From Pegea sp. RAD2-039 (Eukaryota > Chordata > Thaliacea > Salpida > Salpidae): DNA of 64,000 nt. The DNA lies in NCBI GenBank assembly GCA_034620365.1, contig JAQGEQ010000048.1:1-64000 (forward strand), written 5' to 3'. Numbering within the stretch: the first letter of the stretch is position 1; every line of letters starts with the position of its first letter. Position numbers and translations under genes: made by a program. A model generated the notes under the pieces. That model saw only the letters and a list, made by a program, of their open reading frames with translations. It searched no databases and was not told where the DNA came from. Of this stretch, positions 39,742 through 51,634 are shown piece by piece.

Positions 39742-42700
39742 TTAAATTCTAGCATTTGTAAAAAGCCACTTAAATGCAAACAGTAGTCGACAAAAGTCTA
39801 TACGACTAAAAAAACATCGGCAAACTTCCGATAAAACTTGATCGTGTCTTCGTTTTAGTACCGACTTGACGTAATGATCTATCATCCATCTCATAAAATC
39901 CTCATAAAGCTCTAATTCTGAGGTTAGATTAATGTTTTTTATGGGAGACATCAGCTTAACATGAAGAATGTCCGCAGCTTCATTTGCATTTAATCTCTTA
40001 AAAAGAGTTTAAATTTATTTCATTTTCAAACAAAAAAGATGAAGCAGACCTTTTTATAATCTGATTCCAGCAGAGCAGATACAAATGAGACACGAAACAA
40101 GTCATCTTGAGATCTACTTGTTGAATCACTAGTAGAGATCTCTTCTAGAAATACAAATTAACTTTGGAAAGAGTGTTTAGTAGTAGCTATACGAATGTAC
40201 CTTCATAATTGTTAGAATCAAAAATTTGCTGAGCAATTACACCAACTGAAAATACATCCGCGTTACTATAATCGATGTAATTACCCCTAGATGGAGTTGA
40301 TGATGTGATCTATAACCAATTTAGATCAATAGATAAATTTCTAAACATGTTTAGTTTTTACTTCAAAAGCTTGCCATTTATTTGGTGGTAATCTAGTATC
40401 CAATTCTATCGACTCAAACGGAACTTTTAGATTCTTTTCTCCACATAATGAATGAGAAAAATTCCCAATCAAAAAATGTGGGTATTTCCCTGTTTGAAAA
40501 ATATAATTTTGTTTTTAGAATAGGTAAGCCTAAACAAAACAAAAATAATCAAATTTTCTTTATCTTTTCAATAACTTTCAATTTAATAAAGTAATAGGTT
40601 ACAATAATAGTCATATAAAATAGGTTTTATATTTAAAGAAAGATATTACCTTGAGATAAATTAACATGAACAGTTTTTGTGGTAATATTTCTATGAACCA
40701 CATTCTGTGATTGAAGGTAAGCCACAGCTTCTAGCACCTGTAGTACCCCAACATATTCTGCTTTTCTATTCATTTTATATGAAGATAGAAATGAATTCAA
40801 AGTAAATTCACATCTAAACAGAAATAAGTTAGTAAGAGTTGAAAATTTAGTTAAAAATCAAATGTAAGACATTAGTGTGTGAATATCATCTAATATGTAA
40901 CTTACCCTTTCGAAATTAGATGTAAAGTAAATGGGTTTGGTAAATTGAAATAGAATTTAAATTCCATTTTACTAGTACAAGTGGAAATATCTTGAAAATA
41001 TTTCAGATTTTCTTCTACATAAGCCTCTTCAACTGAAATGATGTTTGGATGATAATTTAGAGTACCTTTAACCCTACAAAGTAAGTTTAAAATATTCAAA
41101 TATTAAAATTTGTCTAAGCTGGTAATTACCATTTAGAAAGTTGTGTATTGTTAGAAGTGTGTAGCGAATGATTGTTTTTCAAAGGAAGAGCTAATGCTAC
41201 GTCAGGTTTGCTAACAACTTCCAGAATATAATTTGATTGATTTCTTATTTCTTTATTTGTAAGTTCATTTTCAAAGTTATTTGATATTTCAAAGTTAAAA
41301 CTACCACAATTAGCATCTTCCTCATTTGAAATGATCTCAAAACTTTCATTACTAGAGACATCATAATTATCATCAAAAATATTTGCTTTATCGAAGCTGT
41401 TAGGATGTGAGTGGTCACAGCTTGATATTACTTCAAAACTTGTTTCACTGCCAGCATCTACTGATCTCTGATAAGTTATAAATGAGAAATCATCATCAGA
41501 ATGATTAGATATTATCTCAAAACTATCATTAGGATTAAAAGAATCTTCTTGAAAATCAACCTATAAAAAAATAATTAGAATGAAAAAAGTAGCAATATAT
41601 CTAAAAACTAAAATATTTAGTTCAATAATTGAATTATATATATATAAAAAGTTCAACAATTATGAAACATCATATATTCGGTTACTTTTATAATTGCAAA
41701 TGAACACTTAAAGAACAACTAACAAAAAATAAAAGCTATAATCTTATGGTTTGGTATAATTTACATTTTAATATTGAGACAACTAAAAGCAATTACAATA
41801 AAAAACCTTTTGATAAAAAGTTAGATTTACTTTTTTTTCTAGTTGATAGATTATTGAGTTTTCTGTTTCATCAAGAACAGATTTTTTGAAACAACTCTTC
41901 ATCATCACATGATCATCATCAGTTGAAGAATGAGGAATTGGGAAAACTTCCTATTCATGATAAAATAAAAGTAATCAAAAAGATATTTTTATAAGAAAAT
42001 AAAACATTAGCAGAATACTAAATTACAACAGCTTTTTATAACTATTTTTTAATGTTATGTCATAAAAAACTTGTTTTATAATAAACTTGTAATATTTTTT
42101 CAATATATAGATGATTTTTTCATAAAAATATTTGTTTATAAAACTTAAAACTTGCAAACCAACTTTGATTAGGGAGCAAAGATTGTAGCACTTCTGAAAA
42201 TTTTTGTTCTTTGACTCTTCTTCAAGATATAAATCTTCTTGCATATAAAGAAAGCCACCAAATGAGAAAAGATAACCATTATATCGTGCTCTACGAGCTA
42301 TATAATCTTTCCAAAGATATGATCTTCCTCTATTTAGTTTATTGCTCAATTTAAAAGCATTTTCTATAAAAAAAATATCAAAAACTGATAACAAAAATTA
42401 ACACAAAATAATTAATCTAAAAACATTAAGATATTATAAATTTATAAATGAGGTGTAATCAACTACAAAAATTTTCATTGAACTTACATAAAGTAAAAAA
42501 AAAACGTAAGATTCAATAAAAATCGTTTAAAACCTGGAATAGTTCTTCTACAACTATTTAATGATCTTCTAAGAAAATTAAGGACTTTTACTTGAGCATA
42601 GTTTTCTTGCTTTGTCACTTTTATTGGCAAATCACATGATTTATCTAGATAAGAAAATAATAAAAATTAAAACAATTAAATAAATTTTCTATTTCAAGTA

Positions 42701-42961
42701 AAATAAATTTCGGTTCAAAAAAATAAAATAAATTCTTAACACAAGATTAAGATCTTATTTAAAGATAAAATAGTGAAACTACCCAGAAAGCTATTTTGAA
42801 TAGAGACAAAAAATAGAAGTAGATTTATTTCATAAAAGATCTAATCACATACATTTAAGCTGACACAACTTTTCTCCAGATATTTTGTTAAGTTGAAGAA
42901 AAGGCTTTACTTGAAATGTTTTAGAAATAAACGATAATGAAGAACGTATAACCTGATTCAT
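39742..42961 (-). CDS. PINK1-family protein with degenerate active site (predicted pseudokinase)
   Basis: Eleven exons (minus): 42853-42961, 42534-42644, 42164-42363, 41831-41950, 41130-41560, 40906-41073, 40650-40813, 40362-40489, 40201-40309, 40050-40144, 39742-39996; phases agree, 629 residues (human PINK1 581). The N-terminus is basic and Ser-rich like a mitochondrial presequence; about residues 120-140 (YNGYLFSFGGFLYMQ-EDLYLEEESKNK) match the PINK1 TM/outer-membrane stop region. C-lobe matches PINK1 throughout: LNYHPNIISVEEAY, FTLNSFLSSYKMN, VLQVLEAVAYLQSQNVVHRN, NYIDYSNADVFSVGVIA. The C-terminal extension (MRWMIDHYVKSVLKRR...FFSRIDFCRLLFAFKWL), found only in PINK1, is present. Yet HRD reads HRN (420-422), DFG reads NFS (444-446), APE is lost and no Gly-rich loop is seen. 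An acidic insert (about 181-280) replaces part of the N-lobe. Family call strong; loss of catalysis is inference from residues. Confidence 0.88.
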
Positions 42962-43984
42962 GATGGCATTATTTTATTCTTTTAAATATACTCAGATCTG
43001 ATCTTTAAAAAATATAAATCAAAATTTCAATGAATTTTAATCAGAATAATTTTACTATAAACAGCAAAATAAAAATACCAGAAAAATACTTAGTTTAAAA
43101 TTTGTTTTTTTCAGCAAATTATTTTACAACTAATTAATTAATTAATTATTCATCATATAATAGAATTGATATATAATTAAATTGTATTTATTGTGCAATA
43201 ACAAACTTTATGTTTTTGTCAGAAAAAAACTACCATATGCTCAATAACACAGAAAAGCCATTTTATCTAATATATAGCGGTGCTATTAATCATTCTTGCT
43301 ATTTACTTTTTTAATTTGATAAATATATATTCAAACCTATAAAAGCATTTGCATGCTTGTAGTTTAATTGTTTTAAGTTCTGAATGCTACAAAAAGAAAT
43401 TATACTAATAAAATATCAGTTTTTGAAGCTTGCAAAAACCAATAAGGTAGATAAAGGCAAAATTGTTGTTCAAATATGTACAATTAAAATTCTAAAGTAT
43501 TGTTACAGCTCTAAAAATTAACCTTTATTATTTTATTTTTCTATTTTTCAGTTCCTAAAATTATTTTAATCTTGATTTCAAAGTGTTTTAAAGTTTTTAC
43601 CATCATCTGTAGTTCTAGGGCTTCTTTAAATTTTAAGAATAAATTGAAACTATTTATGAGCTAATTATTTTCTAATTTATTGTTCTTTTGAACTAACAAA
43701 ATCTAATAAATCTAAAAAATAATTATAAATTGTTAATTAGTTTTACCTTAAATGTTTAAAAACTATTTTGCAGCAGCATATTTTAAATAAAAAATGTTTA
43801 TTAGCTAAAAAAAAATTATATACATAAACCACGTTAATGTTAACCCTGCCCTGGTAGATAGAAACGGAAAGATTCTTTACTTTTTACTTTTTTGTTCTCA
43901 ACCTTTCAAAAAAAACTTTTTTAGATAAAGTTTATAAAATAAATCATATACTGTCGGCTGATTCAGAATTTCTTTGCAATTAAT
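42962..43984. other. AT-rich gap upstream of the PINK1-like gene
   Basis: Should hold its promoter. No recognisable motif or gene. Confidence 0.6.
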
Positions 43985-44115
43985 AATGTCCTATTTTACT
44001 GAGGCTAGGCTCTTTGGACTTAAAGTGATCCTAAAAAGGAATACTTGGTCGAATATTATTCCTCATACCACCATCAACAACAAGAGGCTCGTGAAAAGTT
44101 TTAAGTATCTAGCAA
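43985..44115 (+). mobile_element. Small LINE fragment (RT thumb region)
   Basis: The plus-strand frame reads TEARLFGLKVILKRNTWSN, then TTINNKRLVKSFKYLA. It matches the region after the RT catalytic box in LINEs (A-x-x-FGL-x-I-x-x-x-KTE..., then V-x-G-x-x-L-x-x-V-x-x-FKYLG). Only about 130 nt readable; flanking 44120-44900 may contain more of it but is too decayed to assign. Confidence 0.55.
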
Positions 44116-46106
44116 ACAGATTTTAGTCAAAAAACAACTTGAAGTAATAAGCAGCTCAAAATTGAGGTGAACATTGGCCTGCATAAATATCGTTCTGGCC
44201 ACGAATCCTAGGTCTTATCAGTCGCCTTTCTTGATCATTTTTATTAAAACGTTCGAAACATACTCGGTAAATCAAATGGTTCTTCATCTCTAATGCCACT
44301 CAACTTGTTAAAGATAGGTTTCCATCAAAGCCACAGGCTGTAAAACACAAATACGAAAGATAACAACTCAGCAAACTCATGTTGAAAGAGAGCAGTCTGA
44401 GCTGTTTTTGTAGCAAACAGGGAAAAACCTATCATTAGTAAATGAAAATATGTTATGAGTCAAGCCGACGCTTTAGACGAAATAAAAAATTGCAAGAAAG
44501 CTAAGAGCTCCATCTTGAAACTGTTTTTTGTTAAATTTACTTCTACAAAACAGTAATTTAGGAGTTAAATTTTTGATCCTAAATCACAAAAGTTTTAAAG
44601 CATCATTGGACGAACAAACTGTTATCGTCATTCTATGGTTACTTTCCTCTAAATGCTTAAGTAATTATTTTGAGTGACTTCATCTAAAATTCATTGATGA
44701 GATTGACGAAAGGTCGATTGGAAAGTATCTTCCCAAACAACTTCCCTGGTTGTTTTGGAGAAGCAAGAATTGTCAGAAAAAACATAAAATCTACAATTCG
44801 TTGACTTAGTTGTTACATAAAAAGCCGTGAACATTTTTCGTAGTTTTTATTCTCAGTAAAAGTCTTTAAATGATACAAAGTTAAGGGTTTGAAAATATCT
44901 AAGGTTAAAAAATTGGTCGACTTTGAATTTTAAAGTAATCTGAGGTGACGTCATAAAGAAAAAACGAGTATTGTACAAGTTTTGAATAAATGCAGCTTGA
45001 GTATAATGTAAATGCTGTTTAAAGAGTCCTATTATACAATGTAAATTATAACTAGCCGCAAATTGAATTATCTTAGTGATTATTTTGATAGCGACTTGAA
45101 ATAATTTTAGTAGATAATGTTTGCTATTTATTAGAGGCTTGTTTTATTATAAAACTTTGTCTTTTTAGTATTTATAACCAGCTGTTTTTTATTAAAAGTA
45201 TCAAAAAATGCGAGTCAGATATCACAGAACTTTCGACTAGTAGGTTTGCTTTGATAAGTATTAAAAACTGAACATCAGTAAATTCAAATTATGTGCTTGA
45301 AAATTTATATTTGTTTGAATACTTTTAAAATTACTACTTTTTTTGACAGTTTTTCACGTGTTTATTATTTTTGTTACTTAATAATTACACGGTGTTCGTC
45401 TTACAGTTAAAAGTTTTTTTGGTGAACTTTTTTTCGTATATCTTTAAAATTGTTTAACCAATTTTAAAATAATAACTTTTTACATGTTGCTGTGTCAATT
45501 GTATTTCACATCACTATAATATATCTCTAATTTTCTAAGTAATATTTAAATTGTTTAAAGTGATTCAGCTACATCTTGATTACTTGTAATCTTTATAAGA
45601 AAGTTATTTTATTTAGTTGAATATATATTTCGTAATTCTACTCTTACTATATTTAGAATTCTGTGAGAAAATTTATAAGTACAATTTGATAAGTATTTTA
45701 CGAAGTTATGTTTTAGCTATGTACTTTATCATGTTCAAATAGATAAATTTATTGTTTCTTCTGAAAACTATTTTTTTAATATTTATTGAGTAAATAACTC
45801 AAATTGTTACCAAATTTCAGTTGATTTTATTATAATTTATTTAAGTTTTATGAAAAGAGTTACGAATAAAAACATGTCTACTGCAGCAGCAAAAAGTACA
45901 CTTTTATTTTGGTTTGTTTATAGAAATATAGAAATCATTAAAGATAAAAATTACTTTTTCGATTTTAAAGTAATATTTTCAGCTTACTCAAATTTCTCTG
46001 ATCAAGTAATTTTTGAAAGCTTATAAGTTTTGTTAATATCTTCAAAAATAAAAGTTATTCAGAATTGTTTGAAGTAAATTTTGGCTGTTTATATTGTAAA
46101 ATACAG
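44116..46106. other. Gap with possible decayed repeat DNA
   Basis: 44120-44960 is somewhat GC-richer than typical gaps here and may be transposon debris; the rest is AT-rich and empty. Confidence 0.5.
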
Positions 46107-46302
46107 GAACGTACATCATTCATTCTATCAAATTATTTATATATTGATAGAGAGACATTCTAATAAACTCAGGAAAGTTGGAACAAATTATGATGGGTTT
46201 ACAATATGCAAGATTAAAGATGATGATGAATCAACATACGGAGTCCTTCTTATAGAACCTAGTTCTTCAAAATATCTATCCAGAATAAATGATGAGATTT
46301 TA
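46107..46302 (+). pseudogene. Possible PDZ-domain exon or gene fragment
   Basis: After an AG at 46105-46106 a 65-codon frame with coding-like composition ends at a good donor (TTA|GTAAGT). It contains DGFTICKIKDDD and GVLLIEPSSSKYLSRINDEI, which resembles the middle of a PDZ domain (GF-x-I ... V-x-x-I...GDEIL-x-VNG). About 80 nt later another stretch reads GEILVNGSPMTSSI and runs to a stop near 46505, looking like the continuation. However, the two pieces do not join in frame with any good acceptor, so this may be a broken or partial gene. Weak. Confidence 0.3.
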
Positions 46303-48187
46303 GTAAGTGTTTTTTATTTCAAAGTAAGTTTTAGTACAAGTTTTTAAATCTAAGTTTGTAGATTCTTTTTTACTTGGAAGGGGAAATTTTAGTAAACGGT
46401 TCACCTATGACGTCGTCAATTTGTATCTCTCCTAATGAAAGCTATACATTAGAAAATTGTTCGAGTACAGAAGATTGCAAACTATCATTTATGATTTATA
46501 AGTAAAATAATTTTAAACTTTTTTATAGGTTTGTTTATTATTATCAAATAAAAGTATACATATTTTAATTTGACGGAAGTAAATTAACCATCAGACTGAG
46601 AACATCTTTAACAAAACCCTTTTTTGGGATGAACTTCTTTTGTTGTTAGTGTTCCTCTAGGAGTGATTGGTCTTAATTTCCCCCAACAAGTTTGCATCAC
46701 TTTTTGTCGATGCGATTTTTTTATGGTTGACCGGCAAGGTTGTCGTCGATGCGATTTTTTATGGTTGACCGGCAAGAATCAGATACATCCATTTTTACAT
46801 TTGATTAGCGATCTTTAAAGTATTCCAGGAATCCAGCTTTTATGCCCATCTTTTTACCTATTTCACTATCTTTGTCAGTGTTTTCTAGCTTCTTGACTGT
46901 CTATCATTTCTCTAGTTAATTAAACAGCCGAACTTCTTATATTACACTTTCCATTCCTTTTAGAGTGTTCAACTTTTTTGCTTCGTCAGTCTGCTGGAAC
47001 TCGGTCATTACCTACTGCTACAGTTGTCGCATAATAGCTGTTACTACTTTATATTTTCTAAACCTCATTTCACAGATGATTTTATCTCTCTCAATCTTCT
47101 AGATAACAAAAAGTTTTTTATCACAAAAAGTTGTAACAATTTATAATTATTCATTTAAACAAAAACACTTTTTAATAAGTTTCACAGGCAGTAACTAAAA
47201 CTGAAGCAAACTGCTATACACAAGGATTACTATATCAAGATTGTTTAAAGGCTTTACCAGCTATTGACAAGAACAATAAAAATATATTTATGCAAATTTA
47301 GTTTTAATAAAAGAAAATGAGTAAAATTTTAATGAGTAGAATATTTTTGTACAAAACCCATTTTTGAAAAAAATGAAAGTTAACAGTCGATTAAATTTGC
47401 GTGGGACAGTTTTGTAATCTTACTAGCAAAAGAGGAAATGTGTTCGAAAAACTTGCACCTTTTATCGTAATTTGTGGAGAAAATTTTTTACTGTTTAGCC
47501 TTAAAATATTTCAAAATAAAATTATCATCATGCAAAGAACGAAGTTAAATAGAGATTTTAGTATTAATAGTTTTGATTCAATATTACGTTTTATTTTTTT
47601 TAAGTTGCAGCACTTAAAATTGTTATCTTTATCAGATGTGAACGTGTAAAAAATTAGATTAACTATCCAATTAAAATCTTTGAATTTTGTATATAATCAA
47701 ATAATAGTAAACCCTAAATAAAATTAAAAAAAAATTGATTCAATGTCAAAGCGCCTTTTGATTATTAGATTTAAAATTTCAGAAAGCCAAAGAAAAACTT
47801 GTTTCAAAGAAAAACTTTGTACTTGCTTTTAGAGTGTGTCTTACGCTTAATTGAATACATGAGGAAAATTAACTACATAGTCTTAAATTGTAACATGCTA
47901 TAGCCTGACAAAACAATAATAAAATATTTTGATAATGTTCTAAAACTCAAGTACTATTTGATTATGAGATAGATGGCTAGTAATATCCATTCTGATTTGC
48001 TATTTAATAATTTATATCAGAAGTCTTGATCAATGGAGCATTATTCTTTTTATGAAATTAAAGAAGAAAATATTAGCTAAAGAAATTTGATATTAATGGT
48101 AAAATCTTTGGTTACACATTTTGAAGAAATTAATTTTTTCAAAATTGTTTAAAGATTTTGAAATACTGATATTTAAATTAATATTAA
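46303..48187. other. Gap with a short tandem duplication
   Basis: Includes the C-terminal-like piece of the PDZ candidate (to about 46505), a moderately GC-rich block 46575-47060 that may be old transposon, and otherwise AT-rich DNA. Confidence 0.5.
46706..46776. repeat. Tandem duplication of a 33-bp unit
   Basis: Unit starting GTCGATGCGATTTTTTTATG at 46706-46738 is repeated at 46745-46776 with one T fewer and a 6-nt spacer. Likely replication slippage. Confidence 0.9.
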
Positions 48188-48510
48188 TGGCCTATTTCGG
48201 CCAAGAAATACGCTAGAGCCTGCTGAGTGTCCTCAGAAGTGTTGTCAAAAAATACAAAAAAGAAAAGAATAGTTTTTAGAGTTTCTTTGATGTTGGTTTT
48301 TCTCCTCTACTCTTCAGTTGTTTATGGGTAGTGATCTGCTGATATCTCTTCCGATTTACTGCTATCGATGTTAATTGGTTTCATATCGCGCTTGCAAGTA
48401 TCCTTAAAACGAAAACAAGGTTGGCAGATGTTGCGCTTGCGGTTTGAAAGCTCTTCATACAAAAAAAATTGGGGATCCGTCCGTCTTTGGATTGACCAAG
48501 CCATCAAAGC
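48188..48510 (-). mobile_element. LINE 3' end fragment, family A
   Basis: On the minus strand a frame reads RRTDPQFFLYEELSNRKRN and then RFKDTCKRDMKPINIDSSKS, ending EEISADHY. This is the C-terminal end of the ORF2 seen at 25.3 and 38.7 kb. It is followed (minus strand) by the UTR-like GGCC-rich sequence at 48189-48206. The frame is open over about 60 codons, so this is the least decayed copy of this segment. Confidence 0.78.
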
Positions 48511-49577
48511 TTATGGTGACTTAAATATTGTACATTTAATAGTATCACTCCAGCCACACTGTTTAATAAAAAAACATAATAAAACTAAATAAACATCTGA
48601 ATTTCAAAATATTGATTTCTAAAAGAATTGCCAAAATCATTAAAATTTATACAGTAGTTGCATATAACTCAAATACTCTAAGTGCTTGTTTAGTTTGTTG
48701 AAAACATCTTCAAAAAATACATCAGTGAAAAAATGTTAAATGCCATAATAGAACAATATCACAATATTTTTCTTAAAGTTTCTTACTACTTTTACATAAT
48801 TTTTTGGTTATTGTAACTTGATTAGTTTTGCCATTTTGTTTAATATTATTTTTTATTATCTTATAAGATTAATATAATTGTAAAATAAATATAATTTAAT
48901 GCTGTATTATGTTTTAAGAATTAGTGTTCGTTTCAATTAATTTAATAATCAGTCTCTTATAATAAACTTGTCTTAATATATTATATTATCATTATATTAT
49001 GTTATAACCAACAAAATCATTAAGAAATATTATTTTCGTATTTTTAAACGTAAATTATCTATTAGTAAGTTCTCTAAAAAAATTTGGTAAGTATTATTAG
49101 TTAAGTAATAACTATATATAGTTTACACTAAATTGATATTTAACAATGTCTTTTACTTAGTCGAAATAAAAAATTAAATTTTTATTTATGTTGAAAACTT
49201 GTTTTTTGCAAATCTGTTTATTGATCAAATAATATTGTTCAGTTTAGATATATTTCTAGTTTTTGTGCTGATTCAAATATATACTTCATTATTAGTTTAA
49301 GAAATCATTCAGATATAACTTGATAAACTTAAAATTATCATTGAAAATACTTTTCAAGTGAAAAGGTTTTAAATGATTAAATATCATTTAAAACTTTTAA
49401 TTTGTTACATATTTATATTATCACAATATAAGTGAAATAAATTATGTAATTAAACAGATTTTCTAAGGATTTTTACTTAATAATTTTTTGTAACTATTTC
49501 TCTTTTGTGTTAATTTGATTCATAATATCAAAATATTATCAAAATTGTAGCATTCATTAGAAGTGACTATCTTGATC
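48511..49577. other. AT-rich gap upstream of NF-YC
   Basis: NF-YC 5' flank. Nothing else seen. Confidence 0.6.
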
Positions 49578-51634
49578 ATGTCAAATCTCTTAAACAATTC
49601 TGATGTACCAGATATAGTTATTGGAGAACCAAAAAGTTTTTCAGATAATATGGTCACGATGTGTAAGTTATAAATTAAAAATTTGCTTTTTATTTTTGTT
49701 GTTAATTATTTTTTACTTTTTATTTGCTGTTTTTAAACATAAATTTTATAAATTAATTTTTTCTAGTTGCCTCACAATCAAATACAGGAGCTACTGAAGG
49801 AGGTACTCCTAGTCAAGCTCAACTTTTACTACAGAGTTTATGGCAAAGGCAGATGTTAGAGGTTCAAAATATGACTTCAGTGAGTTTAAACATTGATTTT
49901 TTAACTTGTATAAGTATTATGTTTAGAATTTATAACATATATTTGTTTATTTCAGTGTTAAATGATATTTTATACATTTTAAGAAATGCATTTTAGTTTA
50001 CTGATGCCTTTTTTAGTCTAGTTTTAAAATTCAAGAGTTGCCATTAGCCAGAATAAAGAAAATTATGAAAATGGATGAAGAGGTGAAGATGATTTCAGCA
50101 GAAGCTCCATTCCTGTTTGCTAAAGCTGCCCAAATGTTTATCACAGGTAAAATTATTTGGATAATTTGAATCTAAAAATGAATTCTATTTATTCACTATT
50201 TAGTTTTCAAATGACAAAAGTTTTAATAATATTTTTAGAATTAAGTTTAAGAGCTTGGATTTACACCGATGAAAGCAAAAGAAGAACTCTTCAAGTGAGA
50301 AAGTTTTTCAATTACTTTCATTTACAATACTTACACTATCAACAGCGAAATGACATTGCAACAGCTATCACGAAATATGACCAGTTTGACTTTCTCATCG
50401 ATATAGTACCTCGTGAAGAACTTAAACCTTCAAGATCTGTAATTATTTTCTACATTTATCTTTCTTCTATGCTTTTTTTACTCTTTTTTAGGCTGAAAAT
50501 TCCCAGGTTCAGTACTTTTACACAGCTACGCCTCAACAGCCATCACAAGTTAGAACCACTTCAGGTGCTCAAGTAACCGGAACAGCAGTACCCGCAAGTG
50601 CAATTGTGCTTGCTCATACTGGGGGACAAGTAAAAACCTTTTATTCCATCTAACAAACGGCTGTTTAGTGATGTTTATAAATGGTTAAATAGAAATATTT
50701 TTATATTTGAATAACGAATTTCAATTAATAACAGCTAGTTCAGTTAGGAACCGCTGGGCAACTTATTTCACAAGAAGCGAACCAGCAAGTCCCAGAAGTT
50801 TCACAAGTACAGCAGCAGGTGGCAGCCTCTTTTTCTGTTATGTTGAAATCAACTAATTTGTGTTTAGACTTCGACAGCGGCGGCTATCAACACCGACGAC
50901 TTGCAGCGGTTTATATCAAATGCCGGATTAACTGCTGGTGACATACAATCGGTAATGTTGCCAACTTTTTTCAAATATTTTCTTTTTATGGAATCATTTC
51001 TAGATTCAAGTGACTCCTGATGGACAAATTCAGATCATAAAAACTTCAGCTGCAGCTTCGGATTCTTTACAGGTTTTAATTAATCTCAATTTTATAAAAA
51101 TGATCAATTTTGTAAATTTCTTTGGTAATACAAACAATTCAACGTTATGAGAAAGAAAAGAAAATTGTTTAAAAATGTAAAAGTTAAATGATAATTTTTT
51201 AAATCAATTCGTTTAAGAGAAATATTTTTTAATTTTATAAAATGATATTTTCAACTTGAAGTTTGAATAAATTGAAACTTTATTTAAGATCAATGAACAC
51301 TTTTTTAATGTTATTAAGACTTTTTTTTCAGATAATTCTCAGTTCTAAGGCTTTTGTGTTTAAATATTTGCATAAACCTTTAATTGATTATTTCAAATTA
51401 AGAAAGCATTTGACTTCAAAATTACTATTTCAGCTACAGGGAAGTTCATCCGCATCTGTAGAACATTCGCAGAATCCAGAAGATCAGTCAGCAATTCTGC
51501 GTTTGTCTTCCGCTATTTCTGCTGGCAATTCGCCAAGCCTTGTAGATATCAGCAGACTACAGAGTGTTGAAACCAATACAGCAGATGAAACACGTAAAAG
51601 TATCGTTTATGTGGAACGATCTAATGAAGAATAA
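49578..51634 (+). CDS. NFYC: Nuclear transcription factor Y subunit gamma (NF-YC / CBF-C / HAP5)
   Basis: Subunit of the CCAAT-binding trimer; pairs with NF-YB through a histone-fold. Ten exons: 49578-49662, 49767-49879, 50017-50146, 50239-50294, 50346-50438, 50492-50629, 50735-50818, 50868-50951, 51004-51072, 51434-51634; 350 residues. Just upstream of the fold is [20 protein letters not shown]. The histone fold (about 72-140) carries the family signature [61 protein letters not shown] and VPREELKP. Introns cut the fold at the usual kind of places. The C-terminal half is Gln/Thr/Ser-rich (activation-domain-like; [21 protein letters not shown] shortened version of vertebrate tail), ending [11 protein letters not shown]. 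Nuclear. Confidence 0.96.

Noticed and set aside
42023-42163. Extension of the long frame beyond PINK1-like exon 3.
   Set aside because: Reads through a good GTTGGT donor into AT-rich sequence with Tyr/Lys/Ile bias; the next exon joins in phase without it.
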